Positions 37,366-46,104 of a stretch of 64,000 nt of DNA are shown here, piece by piece. Location of the stretch: assembly GCF_003586305.1 (NCBI RefSeq), contig NZ_KZ987400.1, positions 840,635-904,634 of the forward strand, read 5' to 3'. A model generated the notes under the pieces. The model searched no databases, was not told where the DNA came from, and saw only the letters and a program-made list of their open reading frames with translations. This stretch comes from Cognatilysobacter tabacisoli (GTDB taxonomy: Bacteria; Pseudomonadota; Gammaproteobacteria; Xanthomonadales; Xanthomonadaceae). A program made the position numbers and the translations under genes. Every line of letters begins with the position of its first letter. Positions within the stretch are counted from its first letter, which is position 1.

Positions 37366-39495
37366 ATGACCGCCAGCCGATTGGCCGACGCCAGCCGCGC
37401 CGCGCTGGGCGCGGACGGCGAGCTTGCGCGCGCGCTGCCCGGCTTCGCGGTGCGCGAGGCGCAGCAGGACCTGACCGCGGCGATCGCTGACGCCTTCGAC
37501 GCGCGCGGGTCGCTGCTGGCCGAGGCCGGCACCGGCACCGGCAAGACCTATGCGTACCTGGTGCCGGCGCTGCTGTCGGGCCGCAAGACCATCATCTCGA
37601 CCGGCACGCGCGCGCTGCAGGACCAGCTGTTCCACCGCGACCTGCCGCGCGTGCGCGACGCGCTCGGCGTGGGCCTGAAGTCGGCGCTGCTGAAGGGCCG
37701 GGCCAACTACCTGTGCCTGTACCGGATGAAGCAGGCGCAGGGCGAGGCGCGCTTCCCGACCCGCGACCATGCCGCGCAGTTCCAGCGCATCGTCGCGTGG
37801 TCCGGCCGCACGCGGATGGGCGACCTGGCCGAGCTCGAGGCGCTGCCCGACGACTCGCCGCTGGTGCCGATGGTCACCAGCACCGCCGAGAACTGCCTCG
37901 GCAGCGAGTGCCCGTTCTTCGGCGACTGCTTCGTCGTCCAGGCGCGCCAGCGCGCGCAGGCGGCCGACATCGTGGTCGTCAACCACCACCTGCTGCTCGC
38001 CGACCTGGCGCTGAAGCAGGAGGGTTTCGGCGAGATCCTGCCGGGTGCGCAGGCCTTCGTCGTCGACGAGGCCCACCAGCTGCCGGACCTGGCGGCGCAG
38101 TTCTTCGGCGAGAACCTCAGCGCGCGCCCGCTGGTGGAGCTGGCCCGCGACGCGCTGACCGAGTGCCGGCAGGTGCCGTCCGCGCTGGCCAGCGTGCAGG
38201 AGCCGGCGCGCGAGCTCGAGCACTGCGTGCGCGCGCTGCGTGCGGCAATGGACCCGCTGCCGCTGCGCGGGACGCGCCAGCGCGCCGGCGAGCTGCCCGA
38301 GGTCGAGGACGCGTTCGATGCGATCGCGTCGGCGCTGCAGCGGCTGCAGGCCGTGCTCGCGCCGCTGGCGCCGGCGGCGCCGGGGTTCGACGGCTGTCTG
38401 GCGCGCGCGCGCGAGTTCGAGGCGCGCCTGCAGCGCTGGCGCGGCGACGGCACCGACGCGCCTTCCGATGCCGCATCCACCGACGGGCCCGAAGCGCACC
38501 GGGATTCCGCTGCGACGGCGGACGCGCACGGCGGCCTCGACGGCCGTTCCGCCGGCGACCGCGCGGCGCGCCGCGACGCCGGCAGCGTGCTCTGGTACGA
38601 GCTGACCGCGCGCGGCTTCCGCCTCAGCCGCACGCCGCTCGACGTGTCGACGCCGCTGGCCGAGCACCGCGCGCGCTCGCAGGCGGCCTGGGTGTTCACG
38701 TCGGCGACGCTGGCGGTCAACGGCCGGTTCGAGCACTACGCGATCAAGCTCGGCCTGCCGCTGGGCGGCGCGTCGCCGACGCGGACGCTGCTGGTGCCGA
38801 GCCCGTTCGACTGGCCGTCGCAGGCGCTGTGCTACCTGCCGCGCGGCCTGCCGGACCCGACCGTGCGCCACTACAACGAGAGCATGGTCGACAAGGTGCG
38901 GCCGGTGCTCGAGGCGTCGGGCGGGCGCGCGTTCGTGCTGTTCGCTTCGCACCGCGCCCTGCGCGAAGCCGCCGAGCTGCTGCGCGATGGCCCGTGGCCG
39001 CTGTTCGTGCAGGGCGAAGCGCCGCGCTCGGTGCTGCTCGAGCGCTTCCGCGCGTCGGGCAACGGCGTGCTGCTCGGCGCGGCGAGCTTCCGCGAGGGCG
39101 TCGACGTCGCCGGCGACGCGCTCAGCGTCGTCGTCATCGACAAGCTGCCGTTCGGCGCGCCCGACGACCCGGTGTTCGAAGCGCGGCTGGACGCGATCCG
39201 GCGCGCCGGCGGCAACCCGTTCCGCGACGAGCAGCTGCCGCAGGCGGTGATCGCGCTGAAGCAGGGCGCCGGGCGGCTGATCCGCAGCGTCGGCGACCGC
39301 GGCGTGCTCGTGCTGTGCGACCCGCGGCTGGTGTCGAAGAGCTACGGCAGCGTGTTCCTCAACTCGCTGCCACCGCTGCCCCGCAGCCGTCAGCTCGGCG
39401 ACGTCGCGGCGTTCTTCGCGGCGCCGGGGGCGCCCGCGTCGCTAGAATTTGCCGGCGACGCCGCGCCGGCGGCGACCCCGGAGACTTCGGCATGA
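37366..39495 (+). CDS. yoaA: XPD/DinG-family Fe-S DNA helicase YoaA
   Basis: A 709-residue superfamily 2 helicase. Walker A is EAGTGTGKT at residues 53-61, and DEAH is at 234-237. Four Fe-S cysteines are C117, C177, C182 and C188 (NYLCLYR, ENCLGSECPFFGDCF). C-terminal motifs include SFREGVDVAGD and QGAGRLIRSVGDRG. Similarity to E. coli YoaA (636 residues) is closer than to DinG; YoaA works with the polymerase clamp-loader subunit HolC in tolerating replication blocks. A hydrophilic insertion of about 46 residues (361-406) accounts for most of the extra length. The stop overlaps the next start (ATGA). Confidence 0.92.
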   Translation: MTASRLADASRAALGADGELARALPGFAVREAQQDLTAAIADAFDARGSLLAEAGTGTGKTYAYLVPALLSGRKTIISTGTRALQDQLFHRDLPRVRDALGVGLKSALLKGRANYLCLYRMKQAQGEARFPTRDHAAQFQRIVAWSGRTRMGDLAELEALPDDSPLVPMVTSTAENCLGSECPFFGDCFVVQARQRAQAADIVVVNHHLLLADLALKQEGFGEILPGAQAFVVDEAHQLPDLAAQFFGENLSARPLVELARDALTECRQVPSALASVQEPARELEHCVRALRAAMDPLPLRGTRQRAGELPEVEDAFDAIASALQRLQAVLAPLAPAAPGFDGCLARAREFEARLQRWRGDGTDAPSDAASTDGPEAHRDSAATADAHGGLDGRSAGDRAARRDAGSVLWYELTARGFRLSRTPLDVSTPLAEHRARSQAAWVFTSATLAVNGRFEHYAIKLGLPLGGASPTRTLLVPSPFDWPSQALCYLPRGLPDPTVRHYNESMVDKVRPVLEASGGRAFVLFASHRALREAAELLRDGPWPLFVQGEAPRSVLLERFRASGNGVLLGAASFREGVDVAGDALSVVVIDKLPFGAPDDPVFEARLDAIRRAGGNPFRDEQLPQAVIALKQGAGRLIRSVGDRGVLVLCDPRLVSKSYGSVFLNSLPPLPRSRQLGDVAAFFAAPGAPASLEFAGDAAPAATPETSA

Positions 39496-39908
39496 GCGAG
39501 CCTAAACCCCGCGTCCACGGCCTCGGCGGCGTGTTCTTCAAGGCCGACGATCCGGCCGCGCTGGCGGCGTGGTACCAGCGCCACCTCGGCGTCGGTGTGG
39601 AAGGCTGGGGCGGGGCGATGTTCCCGTGGCGGCGCGACGACACCGGCGAGCGCGCCTACACCGTGTGGTCGCCGTTCAAGGCCGAGACCAAGTATTTCGA
39701 GCCGAGCGACAAGCCCTACATGCTGAACTTCCGCGTCGACGACCTCGATGCCGTGCTGGCGGCGCTGCGCGAGGAAGGCTGCCGCGTGCTCGACCGACGC
39801 GAGGACGGCGAGCAGGGCCGGTTCGGCTACGTCGTCGACCCCGAAGGCATGCTGGTCGAGCTGTGGCAGCCGAACCCGAACGACCCCGCCGTGGTCGCGG
39901 CCGAATGA
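39492..39908 (+). CDS. VOC-family (glyoxalase-like) protein
   Basis: A 138-residue vicinal-oxygen-chelate protein. It starts RVHGLGGVFFKADDPAALAAWY, the first beta-alpha-beta unit with a metal-ligand position. The second unit follows (YMLNFRVDDLDAVLAALREE) and ends FGYVVDPEGMLVELWQP, with the conserved Glu ligand. This is one VOC domain pair, the size of glyoxalase/bleomycin-resistance-like proteins. The substrate is unknown. Four-base stop/start overlaps on both sides tie it to yoaA and tsaB. Confidence 0.87.
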   Translation: MSEPKPRVHGLGGVFFKADDPAALAAWYQRHLGVGVEGWGGAMFPWRRDDTGERAYTVWSPFKAETKYFEPSDKPYMLNFRVDDLDAVLAALREEGCRVLDRREDGEQGRFGYVVDPEGMLVELWQPNPNDPAVVAAE

Positions 39909-40600
39909 AGCTGCTCGCGTTCGAGACCGCCACCGAGGCCTGCTCGGTCGCGCTGTGGATCGATGGCGAGGTGCGCGAGCGCTTCGAGCTCGCCCCGCGC
40001 CGCCACGCCGAACTGTCGCTGCCGTGGGCCGAGGCGCTGCTGGCCGAGGCCGGCGTCGCGCGGCGCCAGCTCGACGTCATCGCGGTCGGGCGCGGGCCCG
40101 GCGCGTTCACCGGCGTGCGGCTGGCGATCGCGCTGGCGCAGGGCATCGCGCTGGCGCTCGATCGGCCGGTGGTCGCGGTCTCGACGCTGGCCGCGCTCGC
40201 GCAGCCCGGGACCGCGCCGCGGGTACTCGCGGCAATCGACGCGCGGATGGGCGAGGTCTACGCCGGCGCGTTCGAGCGCGTCGACGGCGCGTTGCGCCCG
40301 CTCGGGGCGGAAACCGTGGCGGCGCCCGACGCGGTCGCGCTGCCCGACGGCGTCGACTGGACCGGCGTCGGCACCGGCTTCGGCGCGGTCGACGGTGCGC
40401 TGGCGACGCGGCTGCGCGATCGGCTGGCGTCGATCGATGCGGCCGCGCTGCCGCACGCGGCCGACGTGGCGCGGCTCGCGGTCCAGGCGCACGCGCGCGG
40501 CGAGTCGGTGTCCGCCGACCGGCTCGAGCCGGCGTACCTGCGCAACCACGTGGCGCTGACCCTGGCCGAGCAGCAGGCCCTGCGCGCCAGCAAGCGCTGA
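39905..40600 (+). CDS. tsaB: tRNA threonylcarbamoyladenosine biosynthesis protein TsaB
   Basis: A 231-residue protein with the actin-like N-terminal motif MKLLAFETATEACSVALW and the motif VGRGPGAFTGVRLAI. TsaB dimerises with TsaD and, with TsaE, transfers threonylcarbamoyl to A37 of ANN-reading tRNAs, including tRNA-Lys. Length matches E. coli TsaB (231). It ends 15 bases before the convergent tonB stop. Its start overlaps the VOC gene stop (ATGA). Confidence 0.93.
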   Translation: MKLLAFETATEACSVALWIDGEVRERFELAPRRHAELSLPWAEALLAEAGVARRQLDVIAVGRGPGAFTGVRLAIALAQGIALALDRPVVAVSTLAALAQPGTAPRVLAAIDARMGEVYAGAFERVDGALRPLGAETVAAPDAVALPDGVDWTGVGTGFGAVDGALATRLRDRLASIDAAALPHAADVARLAVQAHARGESVSADRLEPAYLRNHVALTLAEQQALRASKR

Positions 40601-40615
40601 CGAACGCGCCGTCGG

Positions 40616-41491
40616 CTAGTCGTCGACCAGCCCGCCCTCGGGCAGGAACTGCCAGGTGCGGGTGACGTGCAGGATGTCGGGGTCGTCCTCGGTCCGCGGC
40701 AGCGGCGGGTACGGCTCGGCCAGCCGCGCGATGCGCAGCGCGGAGTCGTCGAGCAGGCGCACGCCGCTGGACTGGATGATGTCGGCGCGCTCGACGCTTC
40801 CGTTTCGCCGCACCGCCACGCTGATCACCACCTGCCCCTGCAGGCGGCGCCGGCGCGCCTCGTCGGGGTAGTTGAGGTTGCCGACCCGCTCGACCCGGTC
40901 GACCCAGTCGCGCAGGTAGGCCGCCCACGCGTATTCCTGGGTGCTGGCGGAGACGAACTTGCGCTTCGGCCGCTTGGCGTAGCGCTCGGAGCGCATGTGG
41001 ATCTCGGCCGCGAGCCGCGCCATCTGCATGTCGCGTTCGATTTTCTCGCGCCCGACCGGAAGCGGCCGCTCGGCCGGCGTCTGGGTCGCGCGCGCGCTGT
41101 CGGTCACGGCCTGGCCGCGGGTGCTGCTGACGACGCGCGCCTGCGGCGGAGGCTGCCTGGCCGGCGCCTGCGCCTGCAGCGCGCGCGGCGCGATGCCGGG
41201 GGTCGGCAGCGGCGCTTCGCCGGACTGCGCTTCGCGCGGGCGGGTGCTCTTGTCGTGCTCGCCGCCGCCCTGGTTGCTGGCCTGGGCGAGGAAGTCGGCC
41301 TGGGCCGGCGTCAGCGGGGACGAGGTCTCGGTCAGGATGACGTCCAGCGTCGGCAGCACCGGCGCCGCGCTCTCGATCGCGTAGCCGACGCCGAGCACGA
41401 AGATGCCGTGCACCAGCACCGACAGCACCATCGTGGCGCTGAAGCGCTGGTTCTCGCTGACGGATGGAGCGGGGGGCGCGACTGCGCTCAT
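40616..41491 (-). CDS. tonB: TonB-family energy transducer
   Basis: A 291-residue protein. One N-terminal transmembrane helix (VLSVLVHGIFVLGVGYAIE, about residues 22-40) is followed by a Pro/Gln/Ala-rich periplasmic spacer. A C-terminal TonB domain (about residues 195-285) contains the core NYPDEARRRRLQGQVVISV, then NGSVERADIIQSSGVRLLDD and IARLAEPYPPLP. It would transmit proton-motive force from ExbBD to outer-membrane transporters. ExbB/ExbD genes are not adjacent. The start overlaps the gshB stop (ATGA), so both are made from one leftward transcript. A position next to gshB and pilG is typical of xanthomonads. Confidence 0.88.
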   Translation of the reverse strand: MSAVAPPAPSVSENQRFSATMVLSVLVHGIFVLGVGYAIESAAPVLPTLDVILTETSSPLTPAQADFLAQASNQGGGEHDKSTRPREAQSGEAPLPTPGIAPRALQAQAPARQPPPQARVVSSTRGQAVTDSARATQTPAERPLPVGREKIERDMQMARLAAEIHMRSERYAKRPKRKFVSASTQEYAWAAYLRDWVDRVERVGNLNYPDEARRRRLQGQVVISVAVRRNGSVERADIIQSSGVRLLDDSALRIARLAEPYPPLPRTEDDPDILHVTRTWQFLPEGGLVDD

Positions 41492-42444
41492 GCGGTGCCG
41501 GAAATGCGTGCCTCGATCGCGTCGAACAGTGTGCCGGCGATGTTCAGGCCGAACTGTGCGTCCAGTTCCCGGATGCAGGTCGGGCTGGTGACGTTGACCT
41601 CGGTCAGGTAGTCGCCGATCACGTCCAGGCCAACGAACAGCATGCCGCGGCGGACCATGTCGGGGCCGACCTGCGCGGCGATCCAGCGGTCGCGGTCGGT
41701 CAGCGGCCGGCCCTCGCCGCGCCCGCCGGCGGCGAGGTTGCCGCGGAACTCGTCGCCCTGCGGGATCCGCGCCAGGCAGTAGTCGACGGGCTGGCCATCG
41801 ACCAGCAGGATGCGCTTGTCGCCCTCGGTGATCTCGGGCAGGTAGCGCTGGGCCATCGCCAGGTGCACGCCGTTGCCGGTGAGGGTCTCGAGGATCACGT
41901 TGGTGTTCGGGTCGCCGGCGCGGGCGCGGAAGATCGACCGTCCGCCCATGCCGTCGAGGGTCTTCAGCACCGCATCGCCGTGCTCGGCGACGAAAGCCTT
42001 GAGCTCGCCGGCGTCGCGGCTGACCAGCGTCGGCGGGCAGCACTGCGGAAACTCGAGCGCGGCGAGCTTCTCGTTCATGTCGCGCAGGCCCTGCGGGTCG
42101 TTGACGACCAGCGCGCCGGCGCGCTGCGCCAGGCCCAGCACCTGCGTGTCGTGCACGTAGTTCGGGTCGACCGGCGGGTCGATCCGCATCAGCACCACCT
42201 GGCCCGGTCCGAACTCGAGCGAACGCCACGCGCCGAGGGTGAACCACGACGCCTTGGCATCGCGCACCGACAGGTCGGCCACTTGCGCGCGGGCGCGTCC
42301 TCCGGCGACGGAGAGGCCGCCGGGACGCACGTAATGGAGGCGGTGGCCGCGGCGCTGGGCCTCCAGCAGCATGGCGAAGGTCGAGTCCTTGACGATCTTG
42401 ATCGACTCGATCGGGTCCATCACGACGACGACGTCGAACGGCAT
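41488..42444 (-). CDS. gshB: glutathione synthetase
   Basis: A 318-residue ATP-grasp ligase joining glycine to gamma-glutamylcysteine. The N-terminal motif is VVVMDPIESIKIVKDSTFAM. The substrate motif MRIDPPVDPNYVHDT and the ATP-binding segments VLKTLDGMGGRSIFRA and FVGLDVIGDYLTEVNVTSP are all present. Length equals that of E. coli GshB (316). A TACCAT at 42472-42477 (minus strand) may be the -10 element. It is divergent from pilG and overlaps tonB downstream. Confidence 0.95.
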   Translation of the reverse strand: MPFDVVVVMDPIESIKIVKDSTFAMLLEAQRRGHRLHYVRPGGLSVAGGRARAQVADLSVRDAKASWFTLGAWRSLEFGPGQVVLMRIDPPVDPNYVHDTQVLGLAQRAGALVVNDPQGLRDMNEKLAALEFPQCCPPTLVSRDAGELKAFVAEHGDAVLKTLDGMGGRSIFRARAGDPNTNVILETLTGNGVHLAMAQRYLPEITEGDKRILLVDGQPVDYCLARIPQGDEFRGNLAAGGRGEGRPLTDRDRWIAAQVGPDMVRRGMLFVGLDVIGDYLTEVNVTSPTCIRELDAQFGLNIAGTLFDAIEARISGTA

Positions 42445-42543
42445 GGGCGACTCGCGCGGAAAGGTGGCGCGATGGTAGCAGCCGGACCCCTCGCAGCCGT
42501 TGCGCCAAAACGCATTCAGCTTTCCGCGCCGGACATCGCGAGC

Positions 42544-42572
42544 TTGACAGTGCGCGCCCGGCTTGGAATAAA
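42544..42572 (+). promoter_or_regulatory. sigma-70-type promoter of the pil-chp cluster
   Basis: A perfect -35 box TTGACA (42544-42549) and an AATAAA -10-like box (42567-42572, four of six consensus positions) are separated by exactly 17 bases. The start of pilG is 57 bases downstream with a GGGGGAAAG ribosome-binding site. This is the most consensus-like promoter seen in the window. Confidence 0.6.
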
Positions 42573-42628
42573 GGACGCCTTACGCGATGCGTCGCGACAG
42601 CGCGGCGCTCGCCCGGGGGAAAGAACGA

Positions 42629-43027
42629 ATGATCGACGAGGGTCGCAACGGCAGCCTCGACGGGTTGAAGGTCATGGTCATCGATGACTCCAAGACCATC
42701 CGTCGAACCGCCGAAACCTTGCTCAAGCGCGAAGGGTGTGACGTGGTGACGGCGACCGACGGGTTCGAGGCGCTGGCCAAGATCGCCGACCAGCACCCGC
42801 AGATCATCTTCGTCGACATCATGATGCCGCGGCTGGACGGGTACCAGACCTGCGCATTGATCAAGAACAACCAGCTTTTCAAGGGCACGCCCGTCATCAT
42901 GCTGTCGTCCAAGGACGGCCTGTTCGACAAGGCCCGCGGCCGTATCGTCGGGTCCGAGCAGTACCTGACCAAGCCGTTCACCCGTGAAGAACTACTGGAC
43001 GCCATTCGCAAGCACGTCAACGCCTGA
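42629..43027 (+). CDS. pilG: twitching motility response regulator PilG
   Basis: A 132-residue single-domain CheY-like regulator. The acidic pocket is in VMVIDDSK, the phosphoacceptor is D63 (FVDIMMPRLDG) and the conserved Lys is K115 (YLTKPF). Strong similarity is to Xanthomonas and Pseudomonas PilG, which acts with ChpA to control pilus extension and cAMP or polar signalling. The ATG at 42629 was chosen because GGGGGAAAG lies 7 bases upstream; an ATG at 42587 is in frame but lacks family sequence. Confidence 0.95.
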   Translation: MIDEGRNGSLDGLKVMVIDDSKTIRRTAETLLKREGCDVVTATDGFEALAKIADQHPQIIFVDIMMPRLDGYQTCALIKNNQLFKGTPVIMLSSKDGLFDKARGRIVGSEQYLTKPFTREELLDAIRKHVNA

Positions 43028-43045
43028 CCGGGGGGTAAGGCATCC

Positions 43046-43411
43046 ATGGCACGCATTCTCCTGATCGAGGACTCGCCGACTGATACGGCGGTCCTCACCC
43101 AGCTGCTCGAACGTCACGGCCACCAGGTCCTGGCGTCCGGCAGCGCCGAAGACGGCATCGATGCGTGCAAGCGCGAGCGACCGGACCTGGTCCTGATGGA
43201 CGTGGTCCTGCCCGGCATGAACGGCTTCCAGGCCACCCGCGCGCTGTCGCGGGACGAGGCGACCAAGGCCATCCCGGTGCTGATCGTCAGCACCAAGGGT
43301 ATGGACGCCGACAAGGCCTGGGGCATGCGCCAGGGCGCCCGCGACTACATCGTCAAGCCGCCGCGCGAGGACGAACTGATCGCGCGCATCAACGCGCTGC
43401 TCGGCCACTGA
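43046..43411 (+). CDS. pilH: twitching motility response regulator PilH
   Basis: A 121-residue single-domain response regulator with the acidic pair in LLIEDSPTD, phosphoacceptor D52 (LMDVVLPGMNG) and K104 (YIVKPP). It is the second CheY-like output of the Chp system; in Pseudomonas it is linked to pilus retraction and may act as a phosphate sink. It starts 18 bases after pilG, with a purine-rich GGGGGTAAGG before the ATG. Confidence 0.94.
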   Translation: MARILLIEDSPTDTAVLTQLLERHGHQVLASGSAEDGIDACKRERPDLVLMDVVLPGMNGFQATRALSRDEATKAIPVLIVSTKGMDADKAWGMRQGARDYIVKPPREDELIARINALLGH

Positions 43412-43421
43412 GCGCAGTCGC

Positions 43422-43955
43422 ATGAGCACGACCCCGTTCGAGGTGCTGGCCGATTACGAACGCCGCAGCCTCGCGCACGTGGCCGGCCTGCCCGAGCAGC
43501 TCGACGCGCCCGGCCTGTGGCGCGGCGTCGGCTTCCGCATCGGCGCACACCGGCTGGCGTCGGGCTTCGGCGAGGTCGTCGAGATCCTGCCGATGCCGAC
43601 CGTCACCGCCGTGCCCGGCGCGCAGCCGTGGATGCTCGGCGTGGCCAACGTCCGCGGCAACCTGCTGCCGATCGTCGACCTCAAGCAGTTCCTGCAGGGC
43701 GAGCGCACGGTGCTGCACGAGAGCCAGCGCGTGCTGCTGGTGCGCCAGCCCGGCGGCGACGTCGCCGTGCTGGTCGACGAGCTGTTCGGCCAGCGCAGCT
43801 TCCACGAGGAGCAGCTGACCGGCACCGAGGCCATGGCCGAAGGCCGTTTCGCGCATTTCATCGACCGGGCGTATCGCCTGGACGACCACACGTGGGGGAT
43901 CTTCAGCCTCGAACGGCTGGCCCGCACGCCCGAATTCCGTCAAGCCGCAGCGTAG
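43422..43955 (+). CDS. pilI: CheW-like adaptor PilI
   Basis: A 177-residue single CheW domain. Characteristic segments are FRIGAHRLASGFGEVVEIL, WMLGVANVRGNLLPIVDL and VLVDELFGQRSF. PilI couples the chemoreceptor PilJ to the kinase ChpA. It lies 10 bases after pilH and 31 before pilJ, in the same transcription unit. Confidence 0.93.
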   Translation: MSTTPFEVLADYERRSLAHVAGLPEQLDAPGLWRGVGFRIGAHRLASGFGEVVEILPMPTVTAVPGAQPWMLGVANVRGNLLPIVDLKQFLQGERTVLHESQRVLLVRQPGGDVAVLVDELFGQRSFHEEQLTGTEAMAEGRFAHFIDRAYRLDDHTWGIFSLERLARTPEFRQAAA

Positions 43956-43986
43956 GCGGCACCGCAGCGCACCCTGAGGTCGAACC

Positions 43987-46008
43987 ATGAGCACTATCCA
44001 GAACTCCGTCGCCGGCAAGGCCCGCTCCCTCGGCGTCAACACGTGGTTGATCGTGCTGGGCATCGCGGTGGTCATCTTCGGCCTGAACACCGGCTACGCG
44101 ACGTGGAAGGCCGCGCGCCTCGGCGGCGCCGGCTCGGCGGCGGCGAACCTGCAGGTGAACTCGCAGCGGCTGGCGGTGCAGGCCGGCGAGGCGGTCGGCG
44201 GCGACAAGGAGGCGTTCGAGGTCTTCAAGGCCACCAAGGCCGAGATCGACGGCGACATCGCCCAGCTCAACAGCAACTTCGGCACCACCACCGGCGTGTC
44301 CGGCCCGATCAAGACCGTCAGCGACACCTGGGCGCCGCTGAAGACCAGCGCCGAGCAGGTCGCGGCGAGCGAGGCCGCGGTCGTCGGCCTGGCCGCGAAC
44401 GCCGACAGCTTCTCCGGCCGCGTGCCGCAGCTGCAGGCGCGCCTGGACGAACTGGTGCGCGCGATGTCGACCAGCGGGTCGCCGTCGTCGCAGGTCTACA
44501 TCGCCCTGCGCCAGGTCGTGCTGTCGGGAACGATGGCCCGCCGCATCACCGAAATCCGCGCCGGCGGCAGCGGCGCGCCGCTCGCCGGTGAAGCCCTCGG
44601 CCGCGACGCGGCGGTGTTCGGCAACGTGCTGACCGGCCTGCGCAAGGGCGACGCCGCGTTCGGCGTCACCCCGCTGACCAACGGCAGCGCGCTGGCGGCA
44701 CTCGGCCAGGCCGAGACGCTGTGGCTGGAGATGAAGAAGGACCTCGACGCGATCTCGGCCAGCTCGCAGAACCTGTTCCGCGCGCAGTCGTCGGCCGAGT
44801 CGATCACCGCCGGCTCGGGCAAGCTGCTCAACGACAGCAAGGAGCTGTTCGAGGCGTTCACCGCCTTCGGCTCGCTGAAGGACACCAGCATCCTCGGCAA
44901 CCTGTGGATCTCGATCCTGTCCGGTATCGCCGCGCTGATCGCGATCGCCGGCCTGCTGTTCTCGCTGAACCGCGCGCAGCAGGCTCGCTACCAGACCACC
45001 AAGGAACTCAACGACCGCAACCAGGAGGCGATCATGCGCCTGCTGGACGAGATGGGCTCGCTCGCAGAAGGCGACCTCACCGTGAAGGCGACGGTGACCG
45101 AGGACATGACCGGCGCGATCGCCGACTCGATCAACTTCGCCGTCGAGCAGCTGCGCAGCCTGGTGCAGACGATCACCGACACCTCGGTACAGGTCGCCGC
45201 CAGCGCGCAGGAAACGCAGGCCACCGCGATGCAGCTGGCCGAGGCCGCGCAGCACCAGGCCGCCGAGATCAACACCGCGTCCGACCGCATCAGCGAGATG
45301 GCGGCCAGCATCAACCAGGTGTCGCGCAACTCGGCCGAATCGGCGGACGTGGCGCAGCGCTCGGTGCAGATCGCGACCAAGGGCGCCGGCGTCGTGCGCC
45401 AGACGATCCAGGGCATGGACAGCATCCGCGACCAGATCCAGGAAACCTCGAAGCGAATCAAGCGGCTGGGCGAGTCGTCGCAGGAAATCGGCTCGATCGT
45501 CGAACTGATCAACGACATCTCCGAGCAGACCAACATCCTGGCGCTGAACGCGGCCATCCAGGCGGCGTCCGCCGGCGAGGCGGGCCGCGGGTTCGCGGTC
45601 GTGGCCGACGAAGTGCAGCGACTGGCAGAGCGCGCGTCGAACGCGACCAAGCGAATCGAAACGCTGGTCCAGACGATTCAGTCCGACACCAACGAGGCGG
45701 TGAGTTCGATGGAGCAGACGACCTCGGAAGTGGTCGCCGGTGCGCGACTGGCCGAGGACGCCGGCACGGCACTGGGCGAGATCGAAAAGGTGTCGTCCGA
45801 CCTGTCGCACCTCATCCAGGGCATCTCGGCGGCGGCGCAGCAGCAGACCAGCGCGGCGTCGGGCATCACCGAGACGATGAACACCATCCAGTCGATCACC
45901 GCGCAGACCTCGCAGGGCGCGAGCCAGACGGCGCAGTCGATCGGAAACCTCGCGCAACTGGCGGCCGACCTGCGCCGCTCGGTGGCCGACTTCAAGCTGC
46001 CGGCCTGA
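43987..46008 (+). CDS. pilJ: type IV pilus chemoreceptor PilJ
   Basis: A 673-residue methyl-accepting chemotaxis protein. Transmembrane helix 1 is at about residues 17-36 and helix 2 at about 304-326, enclosing a helical periplasmic sensor of about 265 residues. HAMP-like and long coiled-coil regions follow. The signalling hairpin tip is near residue 511 ([20 protein letters not shown], then [19 protein letters not shown]). PilJ senses surface contact or pilin in Pseudomonas and feeds ChpA. Sequence shows no extra domain. Confidence 0.94.
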   Translation: MSTIQNSVAGKARSLGVNTWLIVLGIAVVIFGLNTGYATWKAARLGGAGSAAANLQVNSQRLAVQAGEAVGGDKEAFEVFKATKAEIDGDIAQLNSNFGTTTGVSGPIKTVSDTWAPLKTSAEQVAASEAAVVGLAANADSFSGRVPQLQARLDELVRAMSTSGSPSSQVYIALRQVVLSGTMARRITEIRAGGSGAPLAGEALGRDAAVFGNVLTGLRKGDAAFGVTPLTNGSALAALGQAETLWLEMKKDLDAISASSQNLFRAQSSAESITAGSGKLLNDSKELFEAFTAFGSLKDTSILGNLWISILSGIAALIAIAGLLFSLNRAQQARYQTTKELNDRNQEAIMRLLDEMGSLAEGDLTVKATVTEDMTGAIADSINFAVEQLRSLVQTITDTSVQVAASAQETQATAMQLAEAAQHQAAEINTASDRISEMAASINQVSRNSAESADVAQRSVQIATKGAGVVRQTIQGMDSIRDQIQETSKRIKRLGESSQEIGSIVELINDISEQTNILALNAAIQAASAGEAGRGFAVVADEVQRLAERASNATKRIETLVQTIQSDTNEAVSSMEQTTSEVVAGARLAEDAGTALGEIEKVSSDLSHLIQGISAAAQQQTSAASGITETMNTIQSITAQTSQGASQTAQSIGNLAQLAADLRRSVADFKLPA

Positions 46009-46104
46009 GGCCGGGGACACGAGCACGATGGAAAGGCTGAGCACCCCCGGCACCACCGCTCCCGTCGCCGCACGGCGCGGGCGCGATGACGCGCGGGGTG
46101 CGCG

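Noticed and set aside
40601-40615. Terminator between tsaB and tonB
   Set aside because: Only 15 bases separate the converging stops and no hairpin is seen.
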